From Heterobilharzia americana (lineage: Eukaryota; Platyhelminthes; Trematoda; Strigeidida; Schistosomatidae), in assembly GCA_944470555.2 (NCBI GenBank), contig OX104128.1, forward strand, positions 46,793,920 to 46,857,919: a stretch of 64,000 bases of DNA, read 5' to 3'. The position numbers and the translations under genes were made by a program. The notes under the pieces were generated by a model. The model ran no database searches. It was given only the letters and a program-made list of their open reading frames with translations, and was not told the origin of the DNA. This document shows positions 23,375 to 36,700 of the stretch, piece by piece (the stretch's first letter is position 1; each line of letters starts with the position of its first letter).

Positions 23375-25149
23375 GCAAGCAGTAGGCAGGATACTACCAA
23401 AATAAAATGGATACGTTTTATCCTGCTCCTACTGTTGTTCTTGCTCTTTTCAGACAGAATAACTGTTTGAAAGAATGCGATAAATTGATTGTACCTCCCT
23501 AAACTTCATCAATTGTAAACTATGGTTAAGTTTCAGTGTTCTTTAGACTATCAAACGGATAGTTAGATCTTTAAGTTGAAATAAGTTACAAAGTACAAAA
23601 TAACTGGGAATTGTATCATCAATTCTCAGCTGTTATCAATTCCAATTCATATCTAGTTTGAAGGTAAAGAATAGAAAACGATTTTAATAAATTATGTAGC
23701 CAACATTAATGAAATAGTCCCGCCATAAGTGAAATAACTAAGGAGTACTAAGATTCAATTCAAACCACTTATAAAAAGTTCGAATAAATATTACGCATAT
23801 CGCGTTTAAATGTAAAGTGTAGTACCTGAAAAAAAGCTAGTGGCATAACTTTCTGAGCCCTTAAAACATGAAATTTAGCACTTGTGGACAAGAATCCCAA
23901 GGATAATGTTACTAAGAGTTTGTTTTCTCTTAAAAATAGTCAAATTTTAGTGGTACACAAGTATACATTTCCTTAAGCTAAAAATTTGGAATGTATTTTT
24001 AAGATTCTTATTTATGTAATATTTTAAGAAGGATTTTTAATTAGTAGAAGATATTGATTTTCATGTATATGGTAAAAGAATAAATCCTGATAACTGAAAA
24101 ATGTGTTACTTGCACCAATTTTTAAACATAGTTGTTGTTTATTGTGCTTTGAATAAATGAACACTATCATCTAGTGTTCATACATAAGTTTCTTAAGAAG
24201 ATACCTCATTGATACTAGAGTTTTTCATCTTTGTACGCAGTCTGTTTTAGTAAATGAAATTATAGATACTTAACAGAGGTTTTAACAATACAACTGACTG
24301 AAATCACAGAGAATGTCAATAAATAAAAAAACCAAAATGGATTAAAAGCACTAAGTGAACTGTCTGCATTCTAGCCATTGGATTTAAAAAGGGAGCTGTT
24401 TTATTTGGTATTTAAAATTCACATGAGCTTAAGTATAACGAATTTTACTTCAGTAAACAAATCAAGATCTCTGTAAGTAGTTAGTTGTATATCCTTGCAA
24501 TAACGATTCAGTGTTCTAACATGACTGTTCAGAATTTTGAATGCTAATTTTTCTTGAAGCAGAACATAATGAAGGGCCAAAAAATCAGTAAATCAGTGTA
24601 CTTCGATCTTTTAATCACGTTAATAAGTCAGTTTTACTAGTTCACAATTAATTTTAAATGTATTTATTAAAATATAGATCTGTCAGGTATTTGTTTGGTA
24701 AGAAATCCAGTGTCATGTTCTAAGTAGTTACCAGATGTACGTTGACGAAATGTCTAATTTACGACGGTTGATGAAGCTGTTTTATAAATAACTCGGATAC
24801 AGTTATAAAATGAACAGAATAAAAATGTGTCGTGTCTCAAGGCAGCAGAAATAACACACTTCATTTGTATATGGTGTTAGAAATTTGGTGAAGGATAATA
24901 GCTTTATCCTATATTTTATACTTGATTCATCCCCTTTGCTAGTCTACATGTAGTAATGGGAAAAAGTTGCAATATCTTAAAAATGACAGTTTAATGAGCA
25001 CAGAATATTCGTTTCGATAACTCCAGTGGAACCATTCATGTCGACTAATTCTCTAGGAATTTAATTTTCCATAAATAATCAATCACAAGCAAGGCTCTCA
25101 GGACAAACTGCTAAGCTGCTTGCAGAGAAAGCCCCATCGCTCAATTCTT
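23372..25149. other. AT-rich stretch without a supportable gene
   Basis: I recognise no gene, RNA or repeat here. Confidence 0.5.
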
Positions 25150-25210
25150 TCCACATTTTGTGCTGATGATGTTGTCTAGAATGACAACAAAAGCTCCTTG
25201 ATATCATACA
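25150..25210 (+). repeat. Hammerhead-like motif (second copy of the 13.97-kb type)
   Basis: CTGATGA (25,163-25,169) is followed by a perfect 7-bp stem, TGTTGTC/GACAACA, around TAGAAT, then AAAG where GAAA is expected. The hammerhead core box and stem II are therefore present, but the second box has changed. Stems I and III are not clear by eye. It shares its layout with 13,973-14,000. Confidence 0.45.
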
Positions 25211-26793
25211 GTTCAGAAAATACAACAACATAAAAGTTAGTTGAAACAATTCCATAGTTCGATATAAACCCATTCAATCTGTATTGGTCATAATTTAAAT
25301 ATTAATGAATCACATTGTACCGTTTACCATATTGTAGTTAACTTGTCAAAAAAACATTTAATAATAATTTCTCGAAAGTATTAAGCTGAAAAAAACTTGA
25401 ATCATATGCACAAAAGCAACGGATTTATCCATTATTATTACTCTCGTCAGTTTCAGAATCGATAAATTCTTCGGCAACCTGCTTCATCGTTTGTTTGAAC
25501 TGCAAAAATTCAAACTTCTTACAAATATTTCGTCACTACCTCCTTGTTATCTTAAACTTTATGAGACTCTTCCATTTTTGTCTTCATATGTTCATGCAAC
25601 TTGTATACTGATTTTACTGAACTGTTACTGTCAACTTAATTCTACATTCATAAAAATAAACATAGTACTTCACTATATCTCATTTCCAATTTACAAAGGT
25701 TAAGCTGTATATGCATAAATTTAATTATCGAAGCAAACTGAATTCATTTTAGCCTTGAAGAACGGCCATGGAGCACTATAAAATTTACTTTCTACATAAT
25801 CATTTATTGTAATGAACAGCTCTTCGGAGTAATCAGCTCTTACCATCTAGTGTTACATAAGATACTAGCATCCATATAGCAAATTACTTTGAACAGCATT
25901 GAGTAATTCTCTTCTGATATTGCCTTTCATACAAGTCTTTTCTAAGAAGAATTGACAGAGTTCTTGACGCTACCGGCTATCACAGAAAGTTCTATTAGTG
26001 TTAAAATGTGTCCAACTGTTGAGGCAGCAATATGAGTATGTGGCTGTGGGACAACAGGAAGACGCTATTGAAGGGAAGTGTTTTTTGTTCATCAAACTGG
26101 ACTTTTTTTCAAATTATAGTCGGAATTTATAAATGCAAAGTCTGATGAAGCCGTTAATCTCCTCATGACAGTCATCTCTGCAACATGTGTTAATTTATTT
26201 TTCAATATCTAATAAAATTACGTTCGAGGTTGATCAGGGGATTCGCAGCCTAAATAATGAGGTTTACATGAGAACATGATAGATTCACTGTAGGCAATGA
26301 TAATCAACCACTGTTTGAATATCTAATGGTCCACCTTTAGGTTAAATAAATTAACGGGAGTTGTTTATTACTTTGGATTAGGTGAAGTTGGTGTTGCTTT
26401 TTAAGAGTAAAATAGTTTAGTCGTGAAATACTGTCACTTTTAAGCTTTTGCTGATAATCTTCCAAATGCACTAAGAAAAAACTCATCTTACTCAAAAGAA
26501 GCCAAACCAACAAAGTTCCATTATTGTATACAAATCCATTGTCATTATTAAAGCTTAGTAAGGGAATTGGAACAAAACAAACCAGTTTGTGATAAAAATG
26601 TCTACTGAAACCCAATATCAGTTCACAAAGTAGGCGTAAACGAAATAACGTTGTTAAAATATTGCAAACAATCCTCTGAAGATAAACCAGCATTACAAAT
26701 TCTAATATAACCACTGAAGTAATGTGAAATACAATTTTGTCAGTTCTTTGCACTAACATGAGCTAACAGTAGGAAATATGGGTCACTAGGTTC
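25211..26793. other. AT-rich stretch without a supportable gene
   Basis: A 140-codon frame at 26,337-26,759 (minus) is the longest non-retroelement frame nearby. It has no recognisable domain and a composition expected of AT-rich DNA. A frame of that length is not surprising in 64 kb of such sequence, so I do not call it a gene. Confidence 0.5.
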
Positions 26794-26936
26794 CACCTCA
26801 GTAGCTCAATACCAACGTGTTGGCTGTAGAATTCGAAGGTCCTGGGTTCGAACCTTATCGGAGTCATAGGTGGGCATTGTTGAAGAATCTCGTACTGGTA
26901 CGAAATAGCTACCCAGTGCCCCCAGATTTTCATTAG
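26794..26936 (+). repeat. tRNA-headed SINE-like repeat with hammerhead fold (second type)
   Basis: The head has a box-A-like TAGCTCAATACCAACG and a good box B, GGTTCGAAC (26,845-26,853). The tail folds like a hammerhead. Stem I is GGGCATTG (26,872-26,879) paired with CAGTGCCC (26,914-26,921), eight pairs including one G-T. The core boxes are TTGAAGA (26,880-26,886, for CTGANGA) and GAAA (26,902-26,905). One core base (C3 to T) and the base before the cleavage site have changed. It aligns with the repeats at 47,826 (+) and 38,836 (minus), which together define a family distinct in sequence from Smalpha. Confidence 0.72.
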
Positions 26937-29060
26937 GTCTTTATTTGATGCGAGTCAGTAATGAACATAAACTTGGAATGAGTAACTAAGTTTCCAAAGC
27001 ATCCAAACTGAAATAGGATTCCTTGAAAAAATCCTTCACAATCGTGTATCGTTCAATTTATTTAACGTAAGGATTATTTTTTATTTTTGATAGTTTTGTG
27101 TTTCCTAGGTTTCCCGATTGAATCATCCAGCTCCGAGAACATAACACCATTAAAATAATCCCTCTGAGCTATAAATATATAATATTTACATAAATATAAC
27201 TTGCTGCTGACTGCTTCAGGGATTTTTCGCTTTGTATTCATATATGTGCCATTTGTCTTGTAAGTAACAAGAAGACTATATTGACTTAATGCAGCTAAGT
27301 TAAAAAGTTTAGGAACTGAGACTCAAACCAACTTAGCCTTAATAAAATTTTCAATGTTCATTTCCCATGAGAATCATTCATTCGTGGACATACTTACCTG
27401 TGCTCATAAAAATTACATTCAAGAATTCCCTAGGTATATACATCTTTTTTATCAAGTATATTTAGGTTTTCTAAACAGTTTTCCTCTACCTTCTTACCCA
27501 CTTTTCGCAGTCATAAATCAATCAGTCTTTTATTACATTTTGACGAAAGCAAAAGAGAAGTATGATGAAAAAATAGCGTAGGATGGTAGCTGTTATTTTG
27601 TGTACACAAGAAAGTTGCCACAGTATGATATAGATCAAATGAAAAATGTTGTTCAAGGAACTTTGAATTTATGTGCGAAACTGACCCTTTAATAATTTAC
27701 TTTCAGTAGCTTCGAAGACTTATAGCACATGCAATTTTATTTATTAATTTCTAATATGTCACTTATTTACTTTAAAACAAATTATCGCTGTAAGTTATGT
27801 AAAATATTACGATGAATCTCGATAGATGTTGTGCAGCACACTATCTGAAAATATTTGAAGCCTACATTTAGTCAGTTCTTAAAATGACGATCTTATTTTC
27901 AAAATTTACACCAGAAACGTTTCAAAGCAAAGACTAATATTAACCAAGTATTTGATATAGAAAGGATGTGAGATCATAACTATTCCCTTTTAATCTTCAT
28001 ATAATCATTTTGAGTGTGAAATTACGTTTGAAATCTGTATTTGACATCTGATAGACGGTTTGAATGTAACTTTCAGTGAGGACTCCAGTGTACTTACACT
28101 GAGAAGACTTAAAATATGGAAAGTAATCCACTTATAGTGACAAAATTGCAATTTGGTTTAGTTAGGAAATGAAAATCTTTGTAATAGATTAAAGCATAAC
28201 TTAACTTGTTTGAATATTCCGTAAACCAATATCAAATCAAAGCGAATTCATTCAAAAGCTAGTCAGTCAGCTATTTACAAGGTGTTTCTTACTCAAAAGT
28301 AGTTCGAAGCATCTTTAGGAGAGGTCATTATAAGGAAAATCTCTCTAAGAGTAAAAAGAAATGTTGATGATATGTTTTTTAAAGTAAATTCATTGTCAGA
28401 ACAATCTGAAAAATGGAAACATTTATATAATATGTCATACCCTAAAAACTTGAAAGAAAGGTCAAAAACAATTTTTTTCCCATGTAAATGTTTCTTTTGA
28501 ACGAAACATACAACCCATGAAAAAATCTTATCAGTGTACAAATTCGAATAACAGAAATTTAAAAAGACATCTCAACCAAAATTGAAAAAATACAATCAAC
28601 AGACTTCTCACTAAAACAAAAAGGAAGGACTCTGGATGTTGAAAAATACTGGACTTATATATGGGATTATATGTATCATATTTAAAACTCTTTTTTTAAG
28701 ATACGTGTCGATGATGAAGAAGACCTTGTGGACCAGCCGTTGTTTCATCAAGTATAACTAGTATTGCTTTATATAAATCTAACTTAAGAAAATGGTTTGA
28801 ACCAATTTTGTTTCACACAATACAACAGTTTCAGGAATCTGTCATTGAAAAGGTATTTCCAATCAGTATGTTCATGATGTGAAAACATAAATGAAACTCT
28901 AATTTATTGACTGGTGCTTGCATTCTTCCGTTGTTATCCTGGGTCGAATTGCTCGATCTCTGTTTCCACATGGATCCCCATGCAGAGACTCGATACTACC
29001 TGAATATTCATTATATTATGGTTTCAACGTGGTATGGAAATCCACTAGTCACTCTGAGAC
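26937..29060. other. AT-rich stretch without a supportable gene
   Basis: I recognise no gene here. The last 100 bp (CATGGATCCCCATGCAGAGA near 28,970) may be the decayed 5' block of the repeat that follows. Confidence 0.45.
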
Positions 29061-29130
29061 AAATACATTGGGCTGATGATTCTTGAATAGGACAAAACCC
29101 AAGTCGTGGGTTCAATCACAAGCCAACAGG
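29061..29130 (+). repeat. Smalpha-like hammerhead remnant
   Basis: CTGATGA (29,073-29,079) is followed by TTCTTGAATAGGAC and then AAAAC in place of GAAAC. A cleavage-side AAGTC and GTGGGTTCAATCAC, which aligns with the Smalpha CTGGATTCCACTGC, complete it. The first core box is intact and the second has one change. Stem I pairing is poor. Confidence 0.55.
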
Positions 29131-29613
29131 TAAAACAAACTTCCAACTTAATTAAGTCAGCACCACATTATAAATTTTAATCACATCATATCGTCTGTAA
29201 ACACTTCGCAACCGAATCACCAAAAGACTCTATAAAAAAGTAAATGAAACGATAAGAACTAATGATGCTTTATGGTGTAATAATTATGTCAATCATTATT
29301 ACATGCCATTTAAAATAGCTTACTGGAGAAAGACATAACTTTGATCCATGTCACTAATAACCATCAGCTTCTATGAGCTTTCGAAGATAAAACTAATGTC
29401 AAAAACTTAAAAAGCAACTAATCATGCACTCAAAAATGAAGGGGAAGAGAGTTATAGATGACAGCAAAACCTACTAAATAAGGTCAGGCATGTATAGTAT
29501 TTTGAATAATAATTGGATAAATATCTTTTCAGTCCAGCCATACAAATTTTGTAAATTCGGATTATTTCAGATTTCAGAACTTCCTCGACATATTTCAAAC
29601 TACTCCCTTTAAT

Positions 29614-29778
29614 GACTGGCAATGTAATCCGGGAAGCTTATTTCATCCCATTTGGGGCTGGTCAACTGGATGTACCTGCGCTCCAGCGAGTGGTGTTTCC
29701 ACTAGGACTGGAACCCAGTACCCATCGCTTCAAACGCCAGAGCGTCATGCACCAGGCTACTGGGTCACGATGCTTCAA
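29614..29778 (-). repeat. Smalpha-like unit: tRNA-like head plus hammerhead
   Basis: Read on the minus strand, a head with ACGCTCTGGCGTTTGAAGCG and a box-B-like GGTTCCAGTCC is followed by GGTACATCCAGTTGACCAG. The hammerhead then continues with CCCAAATGGGATGAAATAAG and ends in CGGATTAC. This is collinear with the Smalpha hammerhead, but CTGATGA has become TTGACCA, so it should be inactive. The tRNA-like head is the best preserved of the Smalpha-like copies here. Confidence 0.75.
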
Positions 29779-31520
29779 ACTAACGTTGCTTTTCCGATTA
29801 TAAGAATGTTTACTGTTTCTGCTCAAATGCTTAGCTTCCTTATAGCCATGCTAAAAAGTAACATAAGTTTCAACAATTTATAGTAAGTTGTTTTAATGGT
29901 GAGGGCAAATAACCTAACCATCAGCCCACAACTTGACTAGGAATCGTCAATGTTTCATCTGTTTCAGTAGTAAAAAATAATAATCTTATAACTGCAGGTA
30001 GGTTTTTATGAACAGGCAGGAATGCATTATAGTCTAAATTAAGAATCTGAAAGTCACTTACCTCGTGACAGCATCTAAAATACTAATCTAAACAGCATAG
30101 CAACTTGTCAAAATGAAAAAAAAACTTGGAAATACTAGTTGTGTATTTCTTGCTTTTGTTAAATATCGATGAGGTACGATAAAAGCATTTTTGGTAGCAA
30201 TAAGTAAATGCATATTATGTTTCAGTCTTTTATCAACTGCTTGGATCACATATTGCTTGAATATATAAATATAAAAAGCCACCAACTTACACATAATAAT
30301 TGATTTACTGGAAATCTGTCAACTCGAAGCAAAGTTAAAAGTGATGTTACATAACTGAAAAGATATGTTAGTGGTGAGGGGAAATAAATCCAATTACTTA
30401 AATGTGTTTTTGTTCCATCAAATTGACTTAAGTTTCATGTAAATAGCAGAAAAATCATGAAGTGAAATGAACTCATTATTTTCTTCTATCCGTTTATTTT
30501 TGTTGTCACTTAGATAGACACTTGTTATAGCACGTTGCTTTTAGGCATAAAAAACATTTATTTCTCTATGTAGAAACATGTAAACAGATTATAGCAAGAA
30601 GGAAATAATTGTGTAAAAGATTTTATCATCCATAAATTAAGTAAACTTGAGTTATTTAAGCGCTCTGGAGGCTTGTGAAACAAATAAAGCAAACACAGCT
30701 AATTCTTTGTTGGTTTCTGTCATCCTAACAACGGTTTATTTCCCTTTCAATCCTCACTTATTTTCATTTTAAATCACATTTATCATCGTAAAACTCAGTC
30801 ATCTATCAACAAACAGATATTATTCAATTTACAGTGACGTATCTATAGATGTAACAACTTGCTTAAATTAATAAATGTGAGCATAATACTTATGGAGAGG
30901 AACCTATCAAATAATAAGCGAAAGAAAACGTTGTTGCAAACGGAGGGTACTACTATCCAGATTAAAATGCAACATGGACCCATATCATCTACATTTTCAC
31001 TTGGACGGTTGCAATACAGGTCAAACAGTTCAATCCAACAAAAACAGCGGAGAATAACAAGTATGTCAATAAATAGTAATAACTACATTTTAACTGTTAT
31101 CAAAACGTTACTGTTTGGGTAGCCTCAGTAAAACAGGACTATTCAACTGAACCCGATTTCTGCAACTTGCTATTCACTATTCTCAGTCATGGAGTTGAAT
31201 TTGATGATTATTTTCACTATCTATTAGAAAACCTATTTACGTTATGCATAAATTTTGGCGTAATCTTCTGAATATCTGAAACTTTATACAGTACCGTATA
31301 AGAAGCATAATTAGGTTTAAATGATACATAATGAAACGGTAAACAGTCCAGTCTACTGTATTTTTGAATGCTCCAAAAATTTTTATTCCAGTTAGGATTT
31401 CATACAGTTGGCTCCCTTTCAAACTTTTGGCAATGCTAGAACGACAAAGTTTGAAGAATACTATGAATTCATAGGATCTCATCACTTTCTTCTGAGCTGT
31501 TTATAGGCTGTGAAACCATT
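29779..31520. other. AT-rich stretch without a supportable gene
   Basis: An 87-codon frame at 30,859-31,122 (+) has no recognisable domain. No repeat or RNA was seen. Confidence 0.5.
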
Positions 31521-31948
31521 ATATATATATATGTATATATAGGGAGAGAGTCAGGTTCACTTATCAAGCAGATGACAGTCCATTGATAAGATAATGAAAG
31601 AATTGATACAGATTAAAGAAGTTCAAATGAATAATTTATAATTACTAAAATCGAAGTTATCTTATGTTTATATTTTCAGGTTATCACCTTGCTAGATGCA
31701 ACCAATCAAAAAATGGAACAGTAAGAATTATGTTAATGTATGTGATGAATTAATAACGTAAATATAGGGATTACACTTTTTGGTTGAGTTAGGGTCAAAT
31801 TGGTCTGGGTCAAATAAACTTTCAGAGATGAATTGGTTGTAAAAGAGGAAGAAAAGAAAAAGTCTTAGAAGGGCTAATAATAAATGACGAAACAAATTAA
31901 TGGCTACTATGGAAGTGTGAGGCTAATAACTGCCTCCTTTTTTTATGC

Positions 31949-32240
31949 ATTAGTTCAGTTTAATTCTTTTGATAGTAACTGCTTTCGAAAATCTTAATAA
32001 ATTAGCATATCTTTGTTTGCTGATTATTTTAAGTACACTTGAGATCTGGATGTCATGTTCTGTGTCTATCAAATGCTTAGTTATGGAACTTTTGATATGG
32101 TTCAGTTCGTTTAGGCTTAACTACTTTGAATGTGTTCACAAAGTCTAGTCGCAGAACTCTCCTCTTCCCTTCCGATATACGTGCATTGAAATGGTCAGGC
32201 TTTCTAATTTCCTGTATTTGACTACTCTGAATGTTATTTA
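31949..32240 (-). pseudogene. Penelope-like element relic: GIY-YIG endonuclease and C-terminus
   Basis: On the minus strand one frame gives CTYIGREEESSATRLCEHI (about 32,120-32,178), the core of a GIY-YIG domain (YIGR and R-x-x-EH). After a frame change, a second frame ending at a stop at 31,950-31,952 gives SSITKHLIDTEHDI, VLKIISKQRYANLLRF and AVTIKRIKLN. This matches the order seen at 6,895-7,217. At least one frameshift separates the halves. RT sequence is not recognisable upstream. It is probably a 5'-truncated insertion. Confidence 0.75.
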
Positions 32241-33511
32241 CAAGAGCAGTATTTTTTAGGCTTAATCAGTCACTAAGAATTATATCAGTTTGACCTGGAG
32301 AATACTTTCGGTCAGACACTAGAAGCTTCATAACCAAACGTTGGTGTCCTATCAATGAGTAAGTGGTCTGAATATAATTCTAATCATGAATTAGGGTCAA
32401 AAAGTAAGCTAGTGAAAATTGGGCAGTAGGAAACAACCGTTTTTCTTTACATGTAGTCTTTTCACTAGCCAGTAGTGAAAAATAATTTGGATATCGTGTT
32501 GGGCAGTGAAAATTTACATATCCTATAGGTAGTTAAATCTTCATGTTGCTTAATCCAGGTGTAATCTATTCAATCATAACCTTCTATTAATTTCAGGCTG
32601 ACCCTAACTTAACTCAGAATGGCAATTTACTTGTGAAACCTACATGAACTCATCTTAAAGGCAGTTACGAATGAGCAGTGAATTATTGTTGATTGATTTA
32701 GAAATAATTCAATGCACTTTTGTCTGTATGTAGTCATTTTTAACAAAAATTACCCTTAAACTTCAGATGAAAGTTGAAAAGTACTCATAAGGACAAAAAC
32801 GTAGACGAATAATGTGGGAAATAAAAAACATACACATTGGTTTTGTTTCAGCCAATCAACAGCTACAAAATGATCGTAGAAATTCGAACATCTTACTGCA
32901 GTAACAGTTCTTAGCTGCTCCTCTGTCATTGGTAGTGAATATCATCAAATCACTTTAATTTACAATGGAGGTATTTGGGTTTCTCAACGAATGAATGGTT
33001 GGAAGAATTTTTCTTTGGTGTTTAATTTCCAGTTACATGTCTCACGGCTTTTACTGAAGTATATTGCATTTATGTCCTTATTTGTTACTGGTATATCCTT
33101 GTGGTAGATATTTACCTAGAAAGAGAGAGAGAGGTTTGGACTTTTCAACAGTAACCTTAGGCTTCACCTTTCGGGGCCGCTCACTTCATCGAAAACAGTA
33201 AAGGAACAAGTTTTATCCAGTCGGATGTGTAAAAAAAGTTCGACATGCATTTGTTGATGGCCTTGAAAAGTTCTACATACTTCAAGAAAGTCCCTTAGTC
33301 CAACTGAGTCTCACACGTATGTTCAAGTGATTTTTCCAGAACGTTCGACATACTGTGACTGGCTTTGAAAACTTATCAGGGATTTTCGGGATTCTTTTAA
33401 TAATCCCCAACAGTGATATCAATGGATATGGTTTCTTTTTTATAATGGCATACAGCGTTACAGCATTTTTTTTAGCGGATGATGTTTCCAGCAATACCCA
33501 TACTAGAAATA
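32241..33511. other. AT-rich stretch without a supportable gene
   Basis: A short GA tract lies at 33,120-33,134, and a GC-rich patch, TTTCGGGGCCGC, near 33,168. An 85-codon frame at 33,282-33,539 (minus) has no known domain. Confidence 0.45.
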
Positions 33512-33735
33512 AGGAAAATTTTATTACCAATAAAAACAAAGAATATCAGGTGACAGGACTATAAAAATTGGATATTGAAATGGGTATGATTGCATTGATA
33601 TGATTACGAGAAATAATTTAATCTCGAAATGTCATGCAGTAAATAATACTGTATCATTTGCGTGTTATAAATCAAATAAGCAGATGTAATATGGGACTAC
33701 ATCCTACCACAGTGTCCAAGTTTCACACTTATATT
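33512..33735. repeat. Dispersed repeat, unknown family, copy 1
   Basis: This stretch aligns with 63,085-63,308 over about 220 bp in the same orientation, at roughly 75% identity by eye. Shared blocks include AATAAAAACAAA, CATTGATATGA, AGTAAATAATACTG and TACCACAGTG. No terminal repeats, tail or frame tells what kind of element it is. Confidence 0.65.
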
Positions 33736-36700
33736 AAGGGAATGGTCTTTACTTTGCTGTTGTTAACAGTGGAGGAATCGGAAGCCACTTCTGTATAGAT
33801 CGATAGTATATAATTTACCACATCGTTCGAAAAGTAGTTCGCATGACAAAATCGTATTCCAGGCCTCTTCCTCTGGGACTAAGGCACAAATTACTCCATG
33901 AATACAGGTCGCGTGAACCGAATAAAATGTTAGACATACTTCTTTATCTGTATCATTGAATTTTAAATAAAATTATGCATAAGTTATGGAGTTAAGACAA
34001 GTTTTCATCTCTTTCTTACTCAAAGTTTCTAGTTAGCAAAATTTTAACATTAAGAAGACGTCTTAAAACACTCATGATGGGAAAAAGGAATTGTCTAACA
34101 GTCAGACCACTTTAATTGTAACCGGAACACTGTTTAGCCTCACAAAAATTTCGTATCCTTGACATTATAATATTTCCAAGTGTCTTAGTTTAGGCATCTC
34201 GTTTTAATCTTTAAATTTACACATTGAATTCTTAACAAGATAATCACGGAAATTACTACCATGTGGTGTTTTAATTAAATGCGTAGCAGTTTAGTCAGAT
34301 TTTTTTAGATATATAACAAATGGTGATAATTTATTACAGCAGATAAGTGAGAATAATTAATACTTGAGAAGAATAATATTTTCTAATTTTCTGACGTATT
34401 TCAGGCATCTTTGGACAGTTAAGGCTTCCATTTTTTACGTCAAGTAAGAAAAGCAGTTAACAGAGGCTTTTCGTAACTTAATATTAGGAAATTATTCTTG
34501 ATTAACTATTGTATAATGTCACCCAACTATCGATCCAGTAGGTGGATTTTAACTCCACACTGAGTCACTGAACCCTCAAAAAGTATGTTTATTTTCAATA
34601 AATCTCAGAATATTCAAGATAACATAGTTTGATCAGCCGCTTTGTGATTTTAGCTTCTTATTACTAGCCAAGCTTCAGGGAGTAATACAGATCGAAAATT
34701 ATTCAGTGATGGACGTTAAGGCAAATAGAGCCAATGAAATGATTTCTTGTTTGCTACTTCTCAATTATTTTTCATTCGAAAAAGGACACCTTGAAGATCC
34801 TGTTTCCAACTTCATGAACCAATCGGTTAGTAGTGTCTAGCGAGTACTTTTAAAGCCTATTACCACAGTGAGAGATCAAAACACACTCCTGGTGCATAGA
34901 TAATGCTCATCAGATAGTGTTTGTTTTCTTACCAAAAGCGTTCAGAATGAAAATGTAGAAAAATAGGTTATAAAGTTGTAAAATGTTATTACAATGCCTA
35001 AAAGCCATGTCAAACATTTGTTTTCTGTGTAGTGATTCACAGTACTCAAGCAGATCGCTAGAGTACGTTGTTAGGTCAGTTTGACCGGTATGAAACTAAG
35101 ACAAAGGTAATTGAATAGGATCTAGGTGATAGGGAAATAAAAAGGGGGAAATCAAATCCATTTAATTCCTCTCAATATATTTCACACATCAAGATAAGGG
35201 AATGCAAACTGAATCTTCTACACTCAAACCGGGCAAAACTCTGAATGATCGTAGTAAAGCGGAAGGTTGATCAACTAGTTTTTATCAATCAGTCTTCAAA
35301 TCACCGTAACAGCAATTTACAGACTGTAAATCTGTTTGGTGTCACAATTCAGACAATTTTTCCAGTCCACTCATCACCTTCCGATAACCACAGCTTATAG
35401 TGAATGTTTTCAAAATAACCACTACTGTGACAAAGCAGAACAGAAGTGCTACTTCCTTTAGACGCACATATTATATCTCTCTAATGTGGCATGTAATGCT
35501 TTGCTCTTGAACAGACCAGCGCAGCTCATAAAATTCACAGGATCCTCAATACCTTTCTAGAAGTGCAATGAGAGAAAAGGTACAACTGGTACTGCTAAAA
35601 TATGTGTAGCCAGAAAGACTTTCTATTTCCCACTTACCTTAAAATATCCAACAGAATATGTTACTGCCATTTAGGTTGTCAATCGCACAAACTATTCAGT
35701 ATCCAAAGACCCGGTGAGTTTTGGTAAGGTTAGTTGCTAAACCAACGATGAGCAGGTACATAGTTTTCATTTTTACTGTAAAACTGAACATCATACATAG
35801 TATTAGATGAAGTTTTTCAATACTTCAAATTCATTCCTACCTCTGATGGAAATTAACCTACCTGTAGTAATGTACACAAGCTGTTGATGATTGTCTTTAG
35901 AAAAGCATTACACTATTTCTGTCAATCAGAAGTAAAACTTATCATGAGGACATCTTTAAGCACTATTTTGTTGATTGTTTTATGCAGACAACTATTTTAT
36001 AAGGTATATACTTTAGTCCAAATTAATCTAATACCTTACCTAATGCAACATGCCATCAGACTGCTAGACATAATGCCATCTTTAGTTAGTTAATGTTAAG
36101 CAAAAACAAAACACTGATGGATTTTGGTGTGTTCAACTAAGTTCATAAAATCCTAGATTTGACGAAAAGGTAAAACAGGACTTATGTGTACATTTTCTGG
36201 CTCATCGTGATCCCGAAACATTATTGAAGCATTGTAAGATCAAGAAGGGTACTCATTATGAATATCTGACTATTAAAATACTTGTCACTTTCGACAGAAA
36301 AGTGAATAAATTTCATTAAAATAACTTTAACACGAATAATGATCACTAACAAGTAAACGATACTATGAGTATTGCCCTAGAAGAACTGTTATATTGTGAT
36401 ACCATTTGAACTAAGAGTTCTACGAATTTACCTGTTAACTGTAAATATTTCTAATACACAGTTTGGGTCACAGCTTAATCCTTGATAAAAACCGTTGGTG
36501 AGTTTATTCTGAAAACTTAAATCTTGAAAGCAACTAAGTTGATACTGAGACAAAGAAACGTGTGAAATATGTTTTTTTGAAACAACTCATATTATGACAT
36601 GTTTGTAAAGTTTCCTCAGAATATAACCCTACCAGGTCAGGAGTTGGATACCTGTTTCGATTTTTTATCTGTAGGACAAAATTGTCCAATAAAGTTTCCC

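Noticed and set aside
26143..26160. CTGATGAAGCC as a hammerhead start
   Set aside because: No GAAA box or stems follow within the expected distance.
26337..26759. 140-codon minus-strand frame
   Set aside because: It has no domain, its composition is hydrophobic and AT-driven, and a frame this long is not unexpected by chance in 64 kb.
26794..26870. Functional tRNA gene
   Set aside because: Box B is good, but no acceptor stem or anticodon arm pairs properly, and the sequence continues into a repeat tail shared with other copies.
33160..33200. GC-rich patch with GATGAAG...CCGAAAGG on the minus strand as a hammerhead
   Set aside because: The first box reads TCGATGA, and no consistent stem II can be drawn.
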